Below, in pieces: positions 15,148-23,980 of a DNA stretch of 64,000 bases. The notes under the pieces were generated by a model. That model ran no database searches. It worked only from the letters and a program-made list of their open reading frames with translations, and was not told the DNA's origin. The first letter of the stretch is position 1. Every line of letters begins with the position of its first letter. Location: positions 310,001-374,000 of the forward strand of contig OY762707.1 of assembly GCA_963666295.1 (NCBI GenBank), given 5' to 3'. The translations under genes and the position numbers were made by a program. This stretch comes from QZKY01 sp963666295 (GTDB lineage Bacteria > Pseudomonadota > Gammaproteobacteria > Burkholderiales > Burkholderiaceae_D).

Positions 15148-15981
15148 TTACAGCAGCACGTCCCATATAGGCTCCAGGCCGGGCTGCAGTGGCGTCAGCT
15201 TGCCAATATCGACTCGCGATTCGCCTGGCGCATGAAAATCTGACCCCATGGACGCCTTGAAACCAAATCGTTTGGCTACCTTCGCATACTTGTCATACTG
15301 GTCGGAGGTATGGCTGCCGGTAACGACTTCAATCCCGACGCCACCCAGATATTTGAATTCTTCAAAAAAAGCATCGAAAACCAGATCGCTAAACGGGTAA
15401 CGGCCCGGGTGCGCAATCACGGCAATTCCACCTGCATCGTGAATCCACTTAAGCGTCGTGTCCAGACTTACCCAACGGTGCGGCATATAGCCCGGCTTTC
15501 CTTCGACCAGAAAGCGCTTAAAGGCATCCTTGAGATCCGTACAAACCCCTTTGCTCACGAGGTGACGGGCAAAGTGTTTTCGCGTCACCAGAAACGGATT
15601 GCTCACCAGGCGCATGGCACCTTCGAAAGCGCCGTCGATACCGGCTTCCTCAAGCGAAAGCGACATCTCATAGGCACGCTTTACGCGGCCATTGCGCACC
15701 AATGCCAACCCATCAATCAAATCCTGATTGGTTTCGTCAATATTCAAACCAACAATGTGAACCGTCATCCCCGCCCAGGTGGTGGAAATCTCAACGCCGG
15801 AAATATATTTGATACCCTGTTCCTCTGCTGCAGCGCGGGCTTCCACATTACCCTTGACCTCATCGTGATCGGTTACCGACATGATCTCGACGCCATGCGC
15901 TTTTGCACGGGCAACCAGACCTCTTGGCGTTAGCAAACCATCAGAAAAAGTCGAGTGTGAATGTAGGTCTACGTTTGGCAT
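15148..15981 (-). CDS. rnm: PHP-domain phosphoesterase (RNase AM / nucleoside 3',5'-bisphosphatase)
   Basis: A 277-residue PHP protein: DLHSHSTFSDGLLTPRGLV and MSVTDHDEVKG supply the first metal ligands, HPGRYPFSD the middle ones and GSDFHAPGE the last. This is the YciV/TrpH type, which removes phosphate from nucleoside 3',5'-bisphosphates and trims 5' ends of rRNA precursors. It heads the minus-strand group leading to trpS. Confidence 0.88.
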   Translation of the reverse strand: MPNVDLHSHSTFSDGLLTPRGLVARAKAHGVEIMSVTDHDEVKGNVEARAAAEEQGIKYISGVEISTTWAGMTVHIVGLNIDETNQDLIDGLALVRNGRVKRAYEMSLSLEEAGIDGAFEGAMRLVSNPFLVTRKHFARHLVSKGVCTDLKDAFKRFLVEGKPGYMPHRWVSLDTTLKWIHDAGGIAVIAHPGRYPFSDLVFDAFFEEFKYLGGVGIEVVTGSHTSDQYDKYAKVAKRFGFKASMGSDFHAPGESRVDIGKLTPLQPGLEPIWDVLL

Positions 15982-16083
15982 TTCTCACATTGAGAGAAAG
16001 GATTTTGGCCTTTCTCATCAAACAGTTACATTGGTTCCCATTTTACTCTTTGTCTAACTATCCTGCAGGAATATACCCTGAAA

Positions 16084-17028
16084 TTAAACTTCCCGTAAAA
16101 AAGCTTCGATCAGTTTCGCCAGTTGCTCAGGCTGATCATGTTGCAGCATGTGTCCCGCATCCGTAACACAGGCTTTAGTCAGGTTCTGGATGGAATTCAA
16201 ACGGCGATTAACTTTCTCCCTGAAAAGCGCAAGATCTTCCATTCTTTCGCGGCGTTCTTCTTCAGTCTCATTGGCGTAAGCATCGTCAGGGCACCACGGG
16301 CCACCCAGTCGATGCCACATTTCCGTACATTCCGCCTCAACCCACAAAGTTGGAGATGTAATCCCGGCCCAACAAGCTTGCGCTTCCTCTACGCGGTATA
16401 ACAGCGGACTCAAGTTGCGCTGCATCGGATCAGCCAGAATTTCCCAATTGCCACTCTCTGTTTGTTTGGCCCAGTGAGAAGCCAGAAAAGAAGCGCGTTC
16501 ATCGCTCAGGCGCGGATTGACCATTTGCAACAAGGCCATAATATCTTTCAGAGAAGCATAGGCGCGCTGTGCGGGCGCATCACACAACGCGTCAAGCCAG
16601 GCTTGATATCGCCGGGGGGCCTGATCCGGTTTCGTACCCCGAAACCCATAGCCTTCGAGATTGATGAACTTGCCTACTCTTTCAGACCTGACACCCACAT
16701 AGACGCTGGAAATATTCGCCCCCATGCTATGCGCCAGCAAGTTTACCGGCTCATCCGGCGAGTAATGCCGCAAGAGCGCATCCAGGTCAGCAATATAGTT
16801 GGGAAACCAGTAATTGCGGGGCGTATATTCCGTCAAACCGAAACCGCGCCAATCAGGCGCAATGACGTGCCAATCATGTTCAAGCGCATCTACCAGAAAC
16901 TGGAAGGTTGCAGAGACATCCATCCAGCCATGAATCATGAAGAGCTTGGGTGCACCTTCATTGCCCCAATGCCTTACGTGATAACGGATATCGTGAATCT
17001 GGATAAATTCAGACCGAGAAATTTTCAT
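16084..17028 (-). CDS. alpha/beta-fold hydrolase
   Basis: A 314-residue alpha/beta hydrolase. The oxyanion-loop sequence is MIHGWMDVSATFQFLVDAL, the nucleophile elbow LLAHSMGANI, the acid region SPTLWVEAECTEMW and the catalytic His DAGHMLQHDQPEQLA. The cap-region sequence is long (RYQAWLDALCDAPAQRAYAS). The substrate is not predictable; epoxide hydrolase-like or esterase activity is possible. I start at the ATG at 17028 (MKISRSEF); two further in-frame ATGs up to 17049 lack a ribosome binding site as well, so the start is uncertain. It stands alone, divergent from the carbonic anhydrase gene. Confidence 0.82.
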   Translation of the reverse strand: MKISRSEFIQIHDIRYHVRHWGNEGAPKLFMIHGWMDVSATFQFLVDALEHDWHVIAPDWRGFGLTEYTPRNYWFPNYIADLDALLRHYSPDEPVNLLAHSMGANISSVYVGVRSERVGKFINLEGYGFRGTKPDQAPRRYQAWLDALCDAPAQRAYASLKDIMALLQMVNPRLSDERASFLASHWAKQTESGNWEILADPMQRNLSPLLYRVEEAQACWAGITSPTLWVEAECTEMWHRLGGPWCPDDAYANETEEERRERMEDLALFREKVNRRLNSIQNLTKACVTDAGHMLQHDQPEQLAKLIEAFLREV

Positions 17029-17272
17029 ACAAAAAACCATTAAAACCATTACAAAACCGGCTGCATCTTACACTGCACAGCGCCGTCATGCGATGCACAG
17101 GAGCCGCAGCGCCTTTAAAAACGGCAGACACCTCCTGAAAACGAACACCCAACCCCGCTTTTCAAAACAAAGTTTGAAAACAGCTATGCCTTTAAACGTA
17201 TAAATCATGCTCAACGAAAGGTAAAATGCCGGATTATCCTCTCAATCCTTTCAAATTTATCCGTTTAAAAAT

Positions 17273-17797
17273 ATGGCAATTTACAGACTTGGCAAACACA
17301 CGCCCGACATTCACCCGACTGCCTTCATCGCAGAATCCGCAAACATTATTGGCAACGTCAAGATTGAAGCAGGCGCATCCGTCTGGTTCGGTGTCACCAT
17401 CCGCGCCGATAACGACCAGATCATCATTGGCGAAAACAGCAATGTGCAAGACTGTTCAATGTTGCACGCCGACCCCGGCTATCCGGTCACCATCGGGAAA
17501 AATGTCACCATCGGTCACCACGCCATTCTGCATGGCTGTACGGTCGGCGACGGCGCACTGATCGGCATTCGCTCCACCGTTCTGAATGGCGCAGTCATCG
17601 GAGAAAACGCACTGGTTGGTGCTTGCGCACTCGTAACAGAAGGTAAAAACATGGACGCCAATGCCATGATTCTCGGCGTTCCCGCCAAAGTGACCAAAGT
17701 CATGAGCGATGAGGCCATTCAGGGATTACGCGCCATTGCGCAACACTACGTCGAGCAAAACAAACTGTTTTCTGAAGAACTGGAAAAGATCGGTTAA
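17273..17797 (+). CDS. gamma-class carbonic anhydrase family protein (YrdA-like)
   Basis: A 174-residue left-handed beta-helix protein. The hexapeptide repeats are obvious (IGNVKIEAGASVWFGVTIRA, then ITIG-type turns), and the metal-binding His residues occur in MLHADPGYP and TIGHHAILHGCTVGDG. Family members are zinc or iron carbonic anhydrases or related proteins of uncertain activity. A strong terminator follows 33 bases after the stop. Confidence 0.9.
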   Translation: MAIYRLGKHTPDIHPTAFIAESANIIGNVKIEAGASVWFGVTIRADNDQIIIGENSNVQDCSMLHADPGYPVTIGKNVTIGHHAILHGCTVGDGALIGIRSTVLNGAVIGENALVGACALVTEGKNMDANAMILGVPAKVTKVMSDEAIQGLRAIAQHYVEQNKLFSEELEKIG

Positions 17798-17829
17798 GAT
17801 TCACCATTCTTGAAACTTGAAACATTAAT

Positions 17830-17864
17830 GCCCTTCCTTCACTGTGAAAGAAGGGCGCTTTTTA
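17830..17864 (+). terminator. rho-independent terminator after the carbonic anhydrase gene
   Basis: The stem GCCCTTC / GAAGGGC with an inner TTCAC / GTGAA continuation and a one-base loop is followed by GCTTTTTATT. It lies entirely between the carbonic anhydrase stop and the hslO start at 17871. Confidence 0.88.
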
Positions 17865-17870
17865 TTGATC

Positions 17871-18806
17871 ATGTCAGACAAACTGCAAAAATTCCTGTTT
17901 GAAAATGCGGCGGTACGCGGCGAACTGGTTGAAATATCCGAGGTGTGGCAGCAAGTACAAGCCCGCCACGATTATCCCAGAGCGGTTCAAGCGCTTTTGG
18001 GCGAAATGCTCTCGGCGGCAGCCCTGCTCTCTGCCAACCTGAAATTTAACGGTGCGGTCGTAATGCAAATTCACGGTGATGGCCCAGTGCGCCTGCTGGT
18101 CGTCGAATGCGACTCCACCCTGCGCCTGCGCGCCACAGCCAAACTGGCGCCCGATTCGGAAATCGCAGATGACGCCACCCTGCAAGAGCTGGTGCATGTT
18201 CACGGCAAGGGTCGATTCGCAATCACGCTTGACCCGCACGACAAAGTGCCGGGGCAGCGTCCTTATCAGGGCGTCGTGCCGCTGGACGGCAGCAGTATTG
18301 CAACCGTTATCGAGAATTACATGATGCGCTCGGAACAACTGGATACGAAAATCTGGCTGGCTGCCGATGAACATGTATCACGCGGGATGCTGCTGCAAAA
18401 ACTGCCGTCTGAAGGGGAAAGCAGCAACCTTAATCTGGAAGAGGATCAGGAACTGGAAACATGGAACCACATCGTTGCGCTGGCGTCCACACTGAAACGC
18501 GATGAGTTGCTAGAGGTGGACATTCAAACCCTGATGCACCGCCTGTTCTGGGAAGAAACAATCCGCGTATTCGAGCCGCAGGAACCGCATTTCAACTGCT
18601 CCTGTTCCAGCGAAAAGGTCGCCGACATGCTTCGCATGCTGGGACAGGAAGAAATCAGCGACGCCCTGGCCGAGCAAGGCAAGCTCAGCATCCAGTGCGA
18701 CTTTTGCGGCCAGACGTATCTCTTTGATGAGATCGACTGTGCTGCCCTGTTCAAAAACGACATTTCAATCCATCACCTCACGCCAACATCAGAAAGCATT
18801 CACTAG
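17871..18806 (+). CDS. hslO: redox-regulated chaperone Hsp33
   Basis: A 311-residue cytoplasmic chaperone activated by oxidation. The four zinc cysteines are present in the C-terminal part as NCSCSS and CDFCGQTY (CxC and CxxC). The N-terminal half shows the family phrases ARHDYPRAVQALLGEML and GPVRLLVVEC. I use the ATG at 17871 (MSDKLQKFLF); the frame is open back to 17844 but that stretch is part of the preceding terminator. Between this gene and the next (18807-19094) there is a terminator and no gene. Confidence 0.95.
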   Translation: MSDKLQKFLFENAAVRGELVEISEVWQQVQARHDYPRAVQALLGEMLSAAALLSANLKFNGAVVMQIHGDGPVRLLVVECDSTLRLRATAKLAPDSEIADDATLQELVHVHGKGRFAITLDPHDKVPGQRPYQGVVPLDGSSIATVIENYMMRSEQLDTKIWLAADEHVSRGMLLQKLPSEGESSNLNLEEDQELETWNHIVALASTLKRDELLEVDIQTLMHRLFWEETIRVFEPQEPHFNCSCSSEKVADMLRMLGQEEISDALAEQGKLSIQCDFCGQTYLFDEIDCAALFKNDISIHHLTPTSESIH

Positions 18807-18822
18807 ATCAATGTCTCAAACG

Positions 18823-18855
18823 AAAAGAAAAGCGCCGACAAGGCGCTTTTCTTTT
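18823..18855 (+). terminator. rho-independent terminator after hslO
   Basis: A 14-bp perfect stem (AAAAGAAAAGCGCC / GGCGCTTTTCTTTT) with a five-base loop, where A-rich and T-rich ends flank the GC core. Because it is symmetric it could work in both directions. Confidence 0.88.
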
Positions 18856-19094
18856 GGCATTCCCGACCGCCCGAATTCTATCTGGGCAATCCCCCCCTCT
18901 ACACAAGATCGCTTCACTTGAATCAGTTGATTTTTAGTGCATTCCAGCAACTTTTCACCACATTTAGCCCAGCCTCACAAGCCAGCCGCATAAAGATGAT
19001 GCTATAGTCAGAGGACGCACATTATCAGATAGCAAGGACTAGCTTTCCTTTAGTAGAAAAGCTTGTGCACAACATTTGACCAGATAGTGACAGC

Positions 19095-22000
19095 ATGGCC
19101 TCAAATACTGATTCGCCGATTGCAAGCAATCACCAAAGTGAACATTTAGCGCTTCTACAAATTCAAGCGCGTTATGAACGGCTTCTACAGTTGTATGCCA
19201 TGCTGACGCACAGCAATCAGGCAATTGTCCGCTGTAACAGCGCGCTGGAACTATTTAACGAAGTCTGCAAAATTGCCATCGAACATGGCGGCATGGCAAT
19301 GGCCTGGGTTGGCAGACTGGATGAATCAAGCCAACAGATTATCCCCGTTGCCTGCTTCGGCGAAGGAACAGAAATCCTGGAGGAAATCTACGTCACTGCG
19401 GATGCCAGTGACCCTCGCGGCCAAGGGCCATCAGGAACCGCCATCCGGGAAAACCAGCCATTCTGGTGCCATGATTACACGAATGACCCTCGCCTAGCGC
19501 CGTGGCACGAAATTGTTGCCGCTTACAAATGGCAGGCAACCGCCACTGTACCCATCACGCAAAATGGCAAACCGGTAGCTGCCCTTAGCATGTACAGCCA
19601 TCAGTCAGACGCCTTTGACAAAACCGCACAGGAACTGATGATACGCATTGGTCAGGATATCAGCCACGCACTGAACGCTTATGAACGTGAGGAGGAGCGC
19701 AAGCACAATGAAGCGCTCCTGCGTGGCGAAAGCCTGAAATCCTTAAGCCAGCGTGATGCGGCACTACGCGAAATTACCCAGGGCGTTCTGATTGCCAGCG
19801 CGGATCGCGTCGCCACTTACATTAACGATGCGTTCACAAAGAAGACAGGCTATACGAAGGAAGAGGTTCTCGGCAAGCGCTGTACCCTGCTGCATGGCGC
19901 GAAAACTTGTCCGGAAACAATCAAATGCGCCCGAGAAAAACTTGATGCAAACCAGCCATTTCGCGGGGAAGTACTGAACTATCGCAAAGATGGCACCACT
20001 TTCTGGAACGATCTGACGATCACGCCTGTCTTTGACGACAACGGAATACTGACACAATGGGTCGGCGTTCAGCGCGACATTACCCAACGCAAACTGGATG
20101 AAGAGCACATCACCCGCCTGAAAAATCTCTATGTCGCGCTAAGCCATTGCAATCACGCCATTGTTCATAGCCCAAACGAGCAAGCGCTTTTTGATCTCAT
20201 CTGCAAGGCCGCAGTCGAATATGGCGGTTTTACGCAGGTATGGATTGGCACAAAAGAAAACGACGGATTAAGTGCCGAAGCCGCGTTCGGAAAAAACGAA
20301 ACACTCGTGGAAGAACTGCTCAGAATTGCTAACGCCAACAAGCACTGGAAATCATCACCCTCTCGAAAGGCAGTTGAAACAGGAAAGCCCATCTGGTGCC
20401 AGAATTTTCTGAATGACCCAGACACGGCGCCCTGGCATGAAATTGCCGAACAACAAGGCATGCGCGCAATGGCCGCCCTGCCCCTGTGCAAAAATGGCAA
20501 AGTGGTTGGCAATTTCACGCTCTATGCCGACACTGTCAACGCCTTTGATGATGCTACGCAGCAACTGTTGATGGAAATGGCGCAAGATGTCAGCTTTGCG
20601 CTGGATAATTTTGAACGCGAAGCCGCACGTAAAAAAGCGGAAGAAGATTTATTGCTGGCAGCCAACGTTTTCCAGCAAAGCAAAGAAGCCGTATCCATCC
20701 TTGATATAAGCCACAAGGTTTTAATGATCAACACTGCTTTTACCAAGATTACCGGATACAAAGAAGATGAAGTGGTGGGCAACAACATTTGGGATTTTGT
20801 CCCGACTGACATTAAATCCGATTTGTACCAAACCATAATGCCCGCACTTCACGAGACAGGCGCTTGGGAAGGAAAATTTTGGAACAAACGAAAAAATGGG
20901 GAGAATTTTCTGGAGTGTGCGACCGCAAGATGCATATTTAACGCAGAGGGACAGCACACGCATTACATCCACACCTTCAGTGATGCCACGGAAATTGAAA
21001 CGTCTAAAAGCCGCATCCATTGGCTCGCCCATTTTGACCCTCTTACTGGCCTGCCAAACAGAACCCTGCTTGAAGATCGTTGCCAACAGGCAATCAACAA
21101 GGCAGCGGCGGATAATCAAAGCATGGCGCTAATGTTTCTTGATCTGGATCACTTCAAAAATGTCAACGATACCATCGGTCACCGCGCGGGCGACCGTTTG
21201 CTTTCCGAACTAGCAAAGCGTCTGAACGAGGTCACACGAGAGCAAGACACTTTATCCAGACTGGGAGGTGACGATTTCGTTTTTATTTTACCCGGCACCG
21301 ACTCTGAAAAAGCGGCACACATGGCCGAATGGGTGCTGGCTGCAATTACGCAACCTTTTGAACTTCAGGAACACGAAGTCAACATTTCCTGCTCGATCGG
21401 CATCGCCATGTATCCGCATGACGGAAAAGATTTCGACAGCCTGATCCAGTGCGCAGATATGGCGATGTTCCAGGCCAAGGACATGGGGCGTAACACGTTC
21501 CGCTTTTTTACGTCAGGCATTCAGGAGCGCCTGATGCGAACACTAAAGCTTGAAAGCGCATTGCGACTTGCGATGGAAAAAGAACAGCTCAGCCTGCATT
21601 ACCAGCCGCAGGTTGATATCGAGAGCAATGAAATTATCGGTGTGGAAGCCCTGTTACGCTGGCAACACCCGGAGCTTGGCGTGGTCTCGCCAGCCGAGTT
21701 TATTCCGGTAGCAGAAAACAGCGGCTTGATTCTGCCCATTGGTGACTGGGTCATCCAGACCGCTGCAAAACAGCTAAAAACCTGGCTGTTCAATGGCTAC
21801 AAACCACTCATTATGTCTGTCAACCTGTCCGCACTACAATTCCGCCAGCCACACTTCCCCGAAAAAGTAAGGCGGATAATCGATGAATACCACCTGCCAC
21901 CAGCGCTTTTTCAACTGGAACTCACTGAAAGCGCCACGATGGAAGACCCTAAAGCAGCGATTAAGGTAATGAACGAGCTCAACCAATTTGGCATACGCAT

Positions 22001-22307
22001 GTCAATTGATGACTTTGGCACCGGCTACTCTTCACTGGCATATTTGAAACGCTTCCAGATCCACAAACTCAAAATTGACCAGTCGTTCGTCCGTGATATT
22101 TTGACCGACCCGGACGACCGCGCCATTGTGGACGCCGTCATTAACCTGGCAAGCAGTCTTGGCATGAAAACTATTGCCGAAGGCGTCGAGACAATCGAAC
22201 AAAAAATCTACTTACACGGCAAGGGGTGTGATGAATTCCAAGGCTACTATTTCAGCCGACCGCTACCAGCAGAACAAGTCGAGCCCTTGCTGAAGAAAAA
22301 CCATTAA
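19095..22307 (+). CDS. GAF / LOV-like PAS / GAF / PAS / GGDEF / EAL signalling protein
   Basis: A 1070-residue cytoplasmic c-di-GMP enzyme without membrane segments. Domains in order: GAF (about 45-195), a LOV-like PAS (225-333), a second GAF (345-505) similar to the first, PAS (520-635), GGDEF (645-805) and EAL (820-1065). The cyclase signature is RLGGDDFVF (GGDDF, 724-728, acceptable for activity) and the phosphodiesterase signature is VEALLRW (EAL at 851), with later motifs DDFGTGYSSL and IAEGVE intact. Either or both activities are possible. The first PAS carries GKRCTLLHG with Cys263 and NYRKDGTTFWN, close to the flavin-binding LOV core. The gene appears monocistronic. Confidence 0.92.
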   Translation: MASNTDSPIASNHQSEHLALLQIQARYERLLQLYAMLTHSNQAIVRCNSALELFNEVCKIAIEHGGMAMAWVGRLDESSQQIIPVACFGEGTEILEEIYVTADASDPRGQGPSGTAIRENQPFWCHDYTNDPRLAPWHEIVAAYKWQATATVPITQNGKPVAALSMYSHQSDAFDKTAQELMIRIGQDISHALNAYEREEERKHNEALLRGESLKSLSQRDAALREITQGVLIASADRVATYINDAFTKKTGYTKEEVLGKRCTLLHGAKTCPETIKCAREKLDANQPFRGEVLNYRKDGTTFWNDLTITPVFDDNGILTQWVGVQRDITQRKLDEEHITRLKNLYVALSHCNHAIVHSPNEQALFDLICKAAVEYGGFTQVWIGTKENDGLSAEAAFGKNETLVEELLRIANANKHWKSSPSRKAVETGKPIWCQNFLNDPDTAPWHEIAEQQGMRAMAALPLCKNGKVVGNFTLYADTVNAFDDATQQLLMEMAQDVSFALDNFEREAARKKAEEDLLLAANVFQQSKEAVSILDISHKVLMINTAFTKITGYKEDEVVGNNIWDFVPTDIKSDLYQTIMPALHETGAWEGKFWNKRKNGENFLECATARCIFNAEGQHTHYIHTFSDATEIETSKSRIHWLAHFDPLTGLPNRTLLEDRCQQAINKAAADNQSMALMFLDLDHFKNVNDTIGHRAGDRLLSELAKRLNEVTREQDTLSRLGGDDFVFILPGTDSEKAAHMAEWVLAAITQPFELQEHEVNISCSIGIAMYPHDGKDFDSLIQCADMAMFQAKDMGRNTFRFFTSGIQERLMRTLKLESALRLAMEKEQLSLHYQPQVDIESNEIIGVEALLRWQHPELGVVSPAEFIPVAENSGLILPIGDWVIQTAAKQLKTWLFNGYKPLIMSVNLSALQFRQPHFPEKVRRIIDEYHLPPALFQLELTESATMEDPKAAIKVMNELNQFGIRMSIDDFGTGYSSLAYLKRFQIHKLKIDQSFVRDILTDPDDRAIVDAVINLASSLGMKTIAEGVETIEQKIYLHGKGCDEFQGYYFSRPLPAEQVEPLLKKNH

Positions 22308-22418
22308 TCAGCGTTTACCAAGAAGCGTTGCATAATATCAATGAGGCAGAGCCTGCGCCTGTGTAGCATGCCTATCATGTGCCGCCGCGCCCAACGCCAC
22401 TCACTGATGAGAAAAACC

Positions 22419-23216
22419 ATGACAAAAAAACTGCTCGCCGTACTCCCTGCCATCTTCTTGCTCGCGTCCTGTGGCAAGAAAACACCGAATTGCGCGTCAC
22501 CCGAAGCAACCAGTCTTACAAAAAAACAAGTCGCCCAACAACTGATCAAGGCAGGAGCGACAGGTTATTCAGAATCGAAAATCAACGGCATGATCAGTAT
22601 TACCAATATCCAGACGGTATCTGCCAACACCAATGTAGATTCCTACCAGTGCAAAGCTGACGCCACCGTTACCTACCCCCCTGGCCTGGCGGAAAAAATC
22701 ACGGAAGTAACCAGCAAAAATGGCGGGATGCTTTACGACATCCCGAAACTGCTCGCCGAAAAATATGGCTTGAATGCCGTTGGAATGAGCACGCAATTAG
22801 CCGCCATCGTGATGCGTACAAACATGCAAGGCAAAGACGTAAAGGACACCTTTAATGCCGCGCTGCTACGGGACAACAAATCTGATGTCGCCTACAACAT
22901 CTTCAAAATAGAAAAAGCCCAAAACAATGAAAGCTTTGGCGTAAACGGCCAGTTGACCGACACCGACTTCGTGAGTAAAACTGTTTTTTACTTGAACATT
23001 GCACCCGTCATTGAGGCTTATCACGCAAAAATAAAAGCCGAAGAACAGGCTGTACAAACCAGTCCTGACAAACCAGCAAAAGAGACAACAGCGGCTACGG
23101 AAGAGGCAAAACCAGCAGCCGAGCCCGCACACAAAGCTGACGGCGAATCTTCAGAAAAATCAAAAGAGACCGTGCCGATTGCGGAAACAAAACCCGCCGA
23201 CGCACCTGCAAGGTAG
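22419..23216 (+). CDS. putative lipoprotein with Ala/Lys/Glu-rich tail
   Basis: A 265-residue precursor: MTKKLLAVLPAIFLLASCGKK is a clean type II signal with lipobox LASC. The mature part has a globular region (NGMISITNIQTVSANTNVDS, FYLNIAPVIEAYHAKIKAEEQ). The last ~55 residues are low-complexity Ala, Pro, Glu and Lys. I do not recognise a defined family. The start at 22419 is chosen because it places the signal peptide at the N-terminus; the open frame extends further upstream without one. Confidence 0.65.
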   Translation: MTKKLLAVLPAIFLLASCGKKTPNCASPEATSLTKKQVAQQLIKAGATGYSESKINGMISITNIQTVSANTNVDSYQCKADATVTYPPGLAEKITEVTSKNGGMLYDIPKLLAEKYGLNAVGMSTQLAAIVMRTNMQGKDVKDTFNAALLRDNKSDVAYNIFKIEKAQNNESFGVNGQLTDTDFVSKTVFYLNIAPVIEAYHAKIKAEEQAVQTSPDKPAKETTAATEEAKPAAEPAHKADGESSEKSKETVPIAETKPADAPAR

Positions 23217-23253
23217 GGCTGTGTTGAAAGTTTTGATTTAAGTCGCCAACGGC

Positions 23254-23281
23254 GCGCGCGTTGATATTCATCAACGCGCGC
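23254..23281 (+). promoter_or_regulatory. 12-bp hairpin containing a perfect FNR-box core
   Basis: GCGCGCGTTGAT / ATCAACGCGCGC with loop ATTC is a perfect inverted repeat. Its centre, TTGATATTCATCAA (23261-23274), matches the FNR consensus TTGAT-N4-ATCAA at all ten positions. It lies 116 bases upstream (centre to start) of the BCAM0308-family gene. No T run follows, so it is a poor terminator for the lipoprotein gene. I favour an operator, with the reservation that it could be an RNA hairpin. Confidence 0.6.
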
Positions 23282-23383
23282 AGGCAGCCATCCGATACCG
23301 TTAGAAAACAGCGATTTAAGCGCTCACTCTCAAGTGACACGCTTACCATCATCACTCAATACGACTACAGGAAGGAGCTCGGC

Positions 23384-23887
23384 ATGAAAACTGAACAAAC
23401 CTCCCGCGCCGCTTACCGCCCCGGACAGCACCTTCAGATCATGGATGATGTCATACACGACCCATTCCAGGAGCGAGAAAAATATTCTGAGCCCACCGTT
23501 TGCAAGCGCTGTCATGCCGTGTATCACAAAGGCCATTGGCAATGGTTGCCCGAACCAGAAAATGCCAATCTGGCTACCTGCCCTGCCTGCAAGCGCATTG
23601 AACAGAAAATCCCTGCAGGTTACGTTTCAATCAAAGGGGATTTTGCCCAGGCGCATTTGGATGAAATTCTAAACCTTGTCCGCAACTATGAAGCGCGTGA
23701 GAAAGCCGAGCACACGCAAAAGCGCATCATGGAAATTGAACACCTTACGAATGAATGGCTGGTCACCACCACGGACATCCATCTGGCGCACGGCATTGGG
23801 GAAGCGCTGCACAAAGCTTACCAAGGAGAACTGGATGCGAAATACAACGAAGGGGAATACCTGCTAAGAGTAAGCTGGCATCGTTAG
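23384..23887 (+). CDS. BCAM0308-family protein
   Basis: A 167-residue soluble protein, with a strong ribosome binding site (GGAAGGAG) six bases before the chosen ATG. A zinc-finger-like pair of CxxC motifs (PTVCKRCHAVYHKGHWQW and ATCPACKRIEQKIP) is followed by an alpha/beta region (EILNLVRNYEAREKAEHTQ and WLVTTTDIHLAHGIGEALHK). This is the layout of the uncharacterised BCAM0308 family, named after a Burkholderia cenocepacia gene that, as I recall, lies in the low-oxygen-activated locus. The FNR-box upstream fits oxygen-linked control. Confidence 0.75.
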   Translation: MKTEQTSRAAYRPGQHLQIMDDVIHDPFQEREKYSEPTVCKRCHAVYHKGHWQWLPEPENANLATCPACKRIEQKIPAGYVSIKGDFAQAHLDEILNLVRNYEAREKAEHTQKRIMEIEHLTNEWLVTTTDIHLAHGIGEALHKAYQGELDAKYNEGEYLLRVSWHR

Positions 23888-23980
23888 GCAACACTGAAGA
23901 AGGGCTAGCAAGACGCGATGCAGCAAAGCAGCACACACACCCGAATAGAGCGCATTTTCGCCGGGGCCAGTCCCGGCGGA

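Noticed and set aside
15310..15933. 207-residue plus-strand open frame
   Set aside because: It is antisense to rnm, whose metal-binding motifs are complete.
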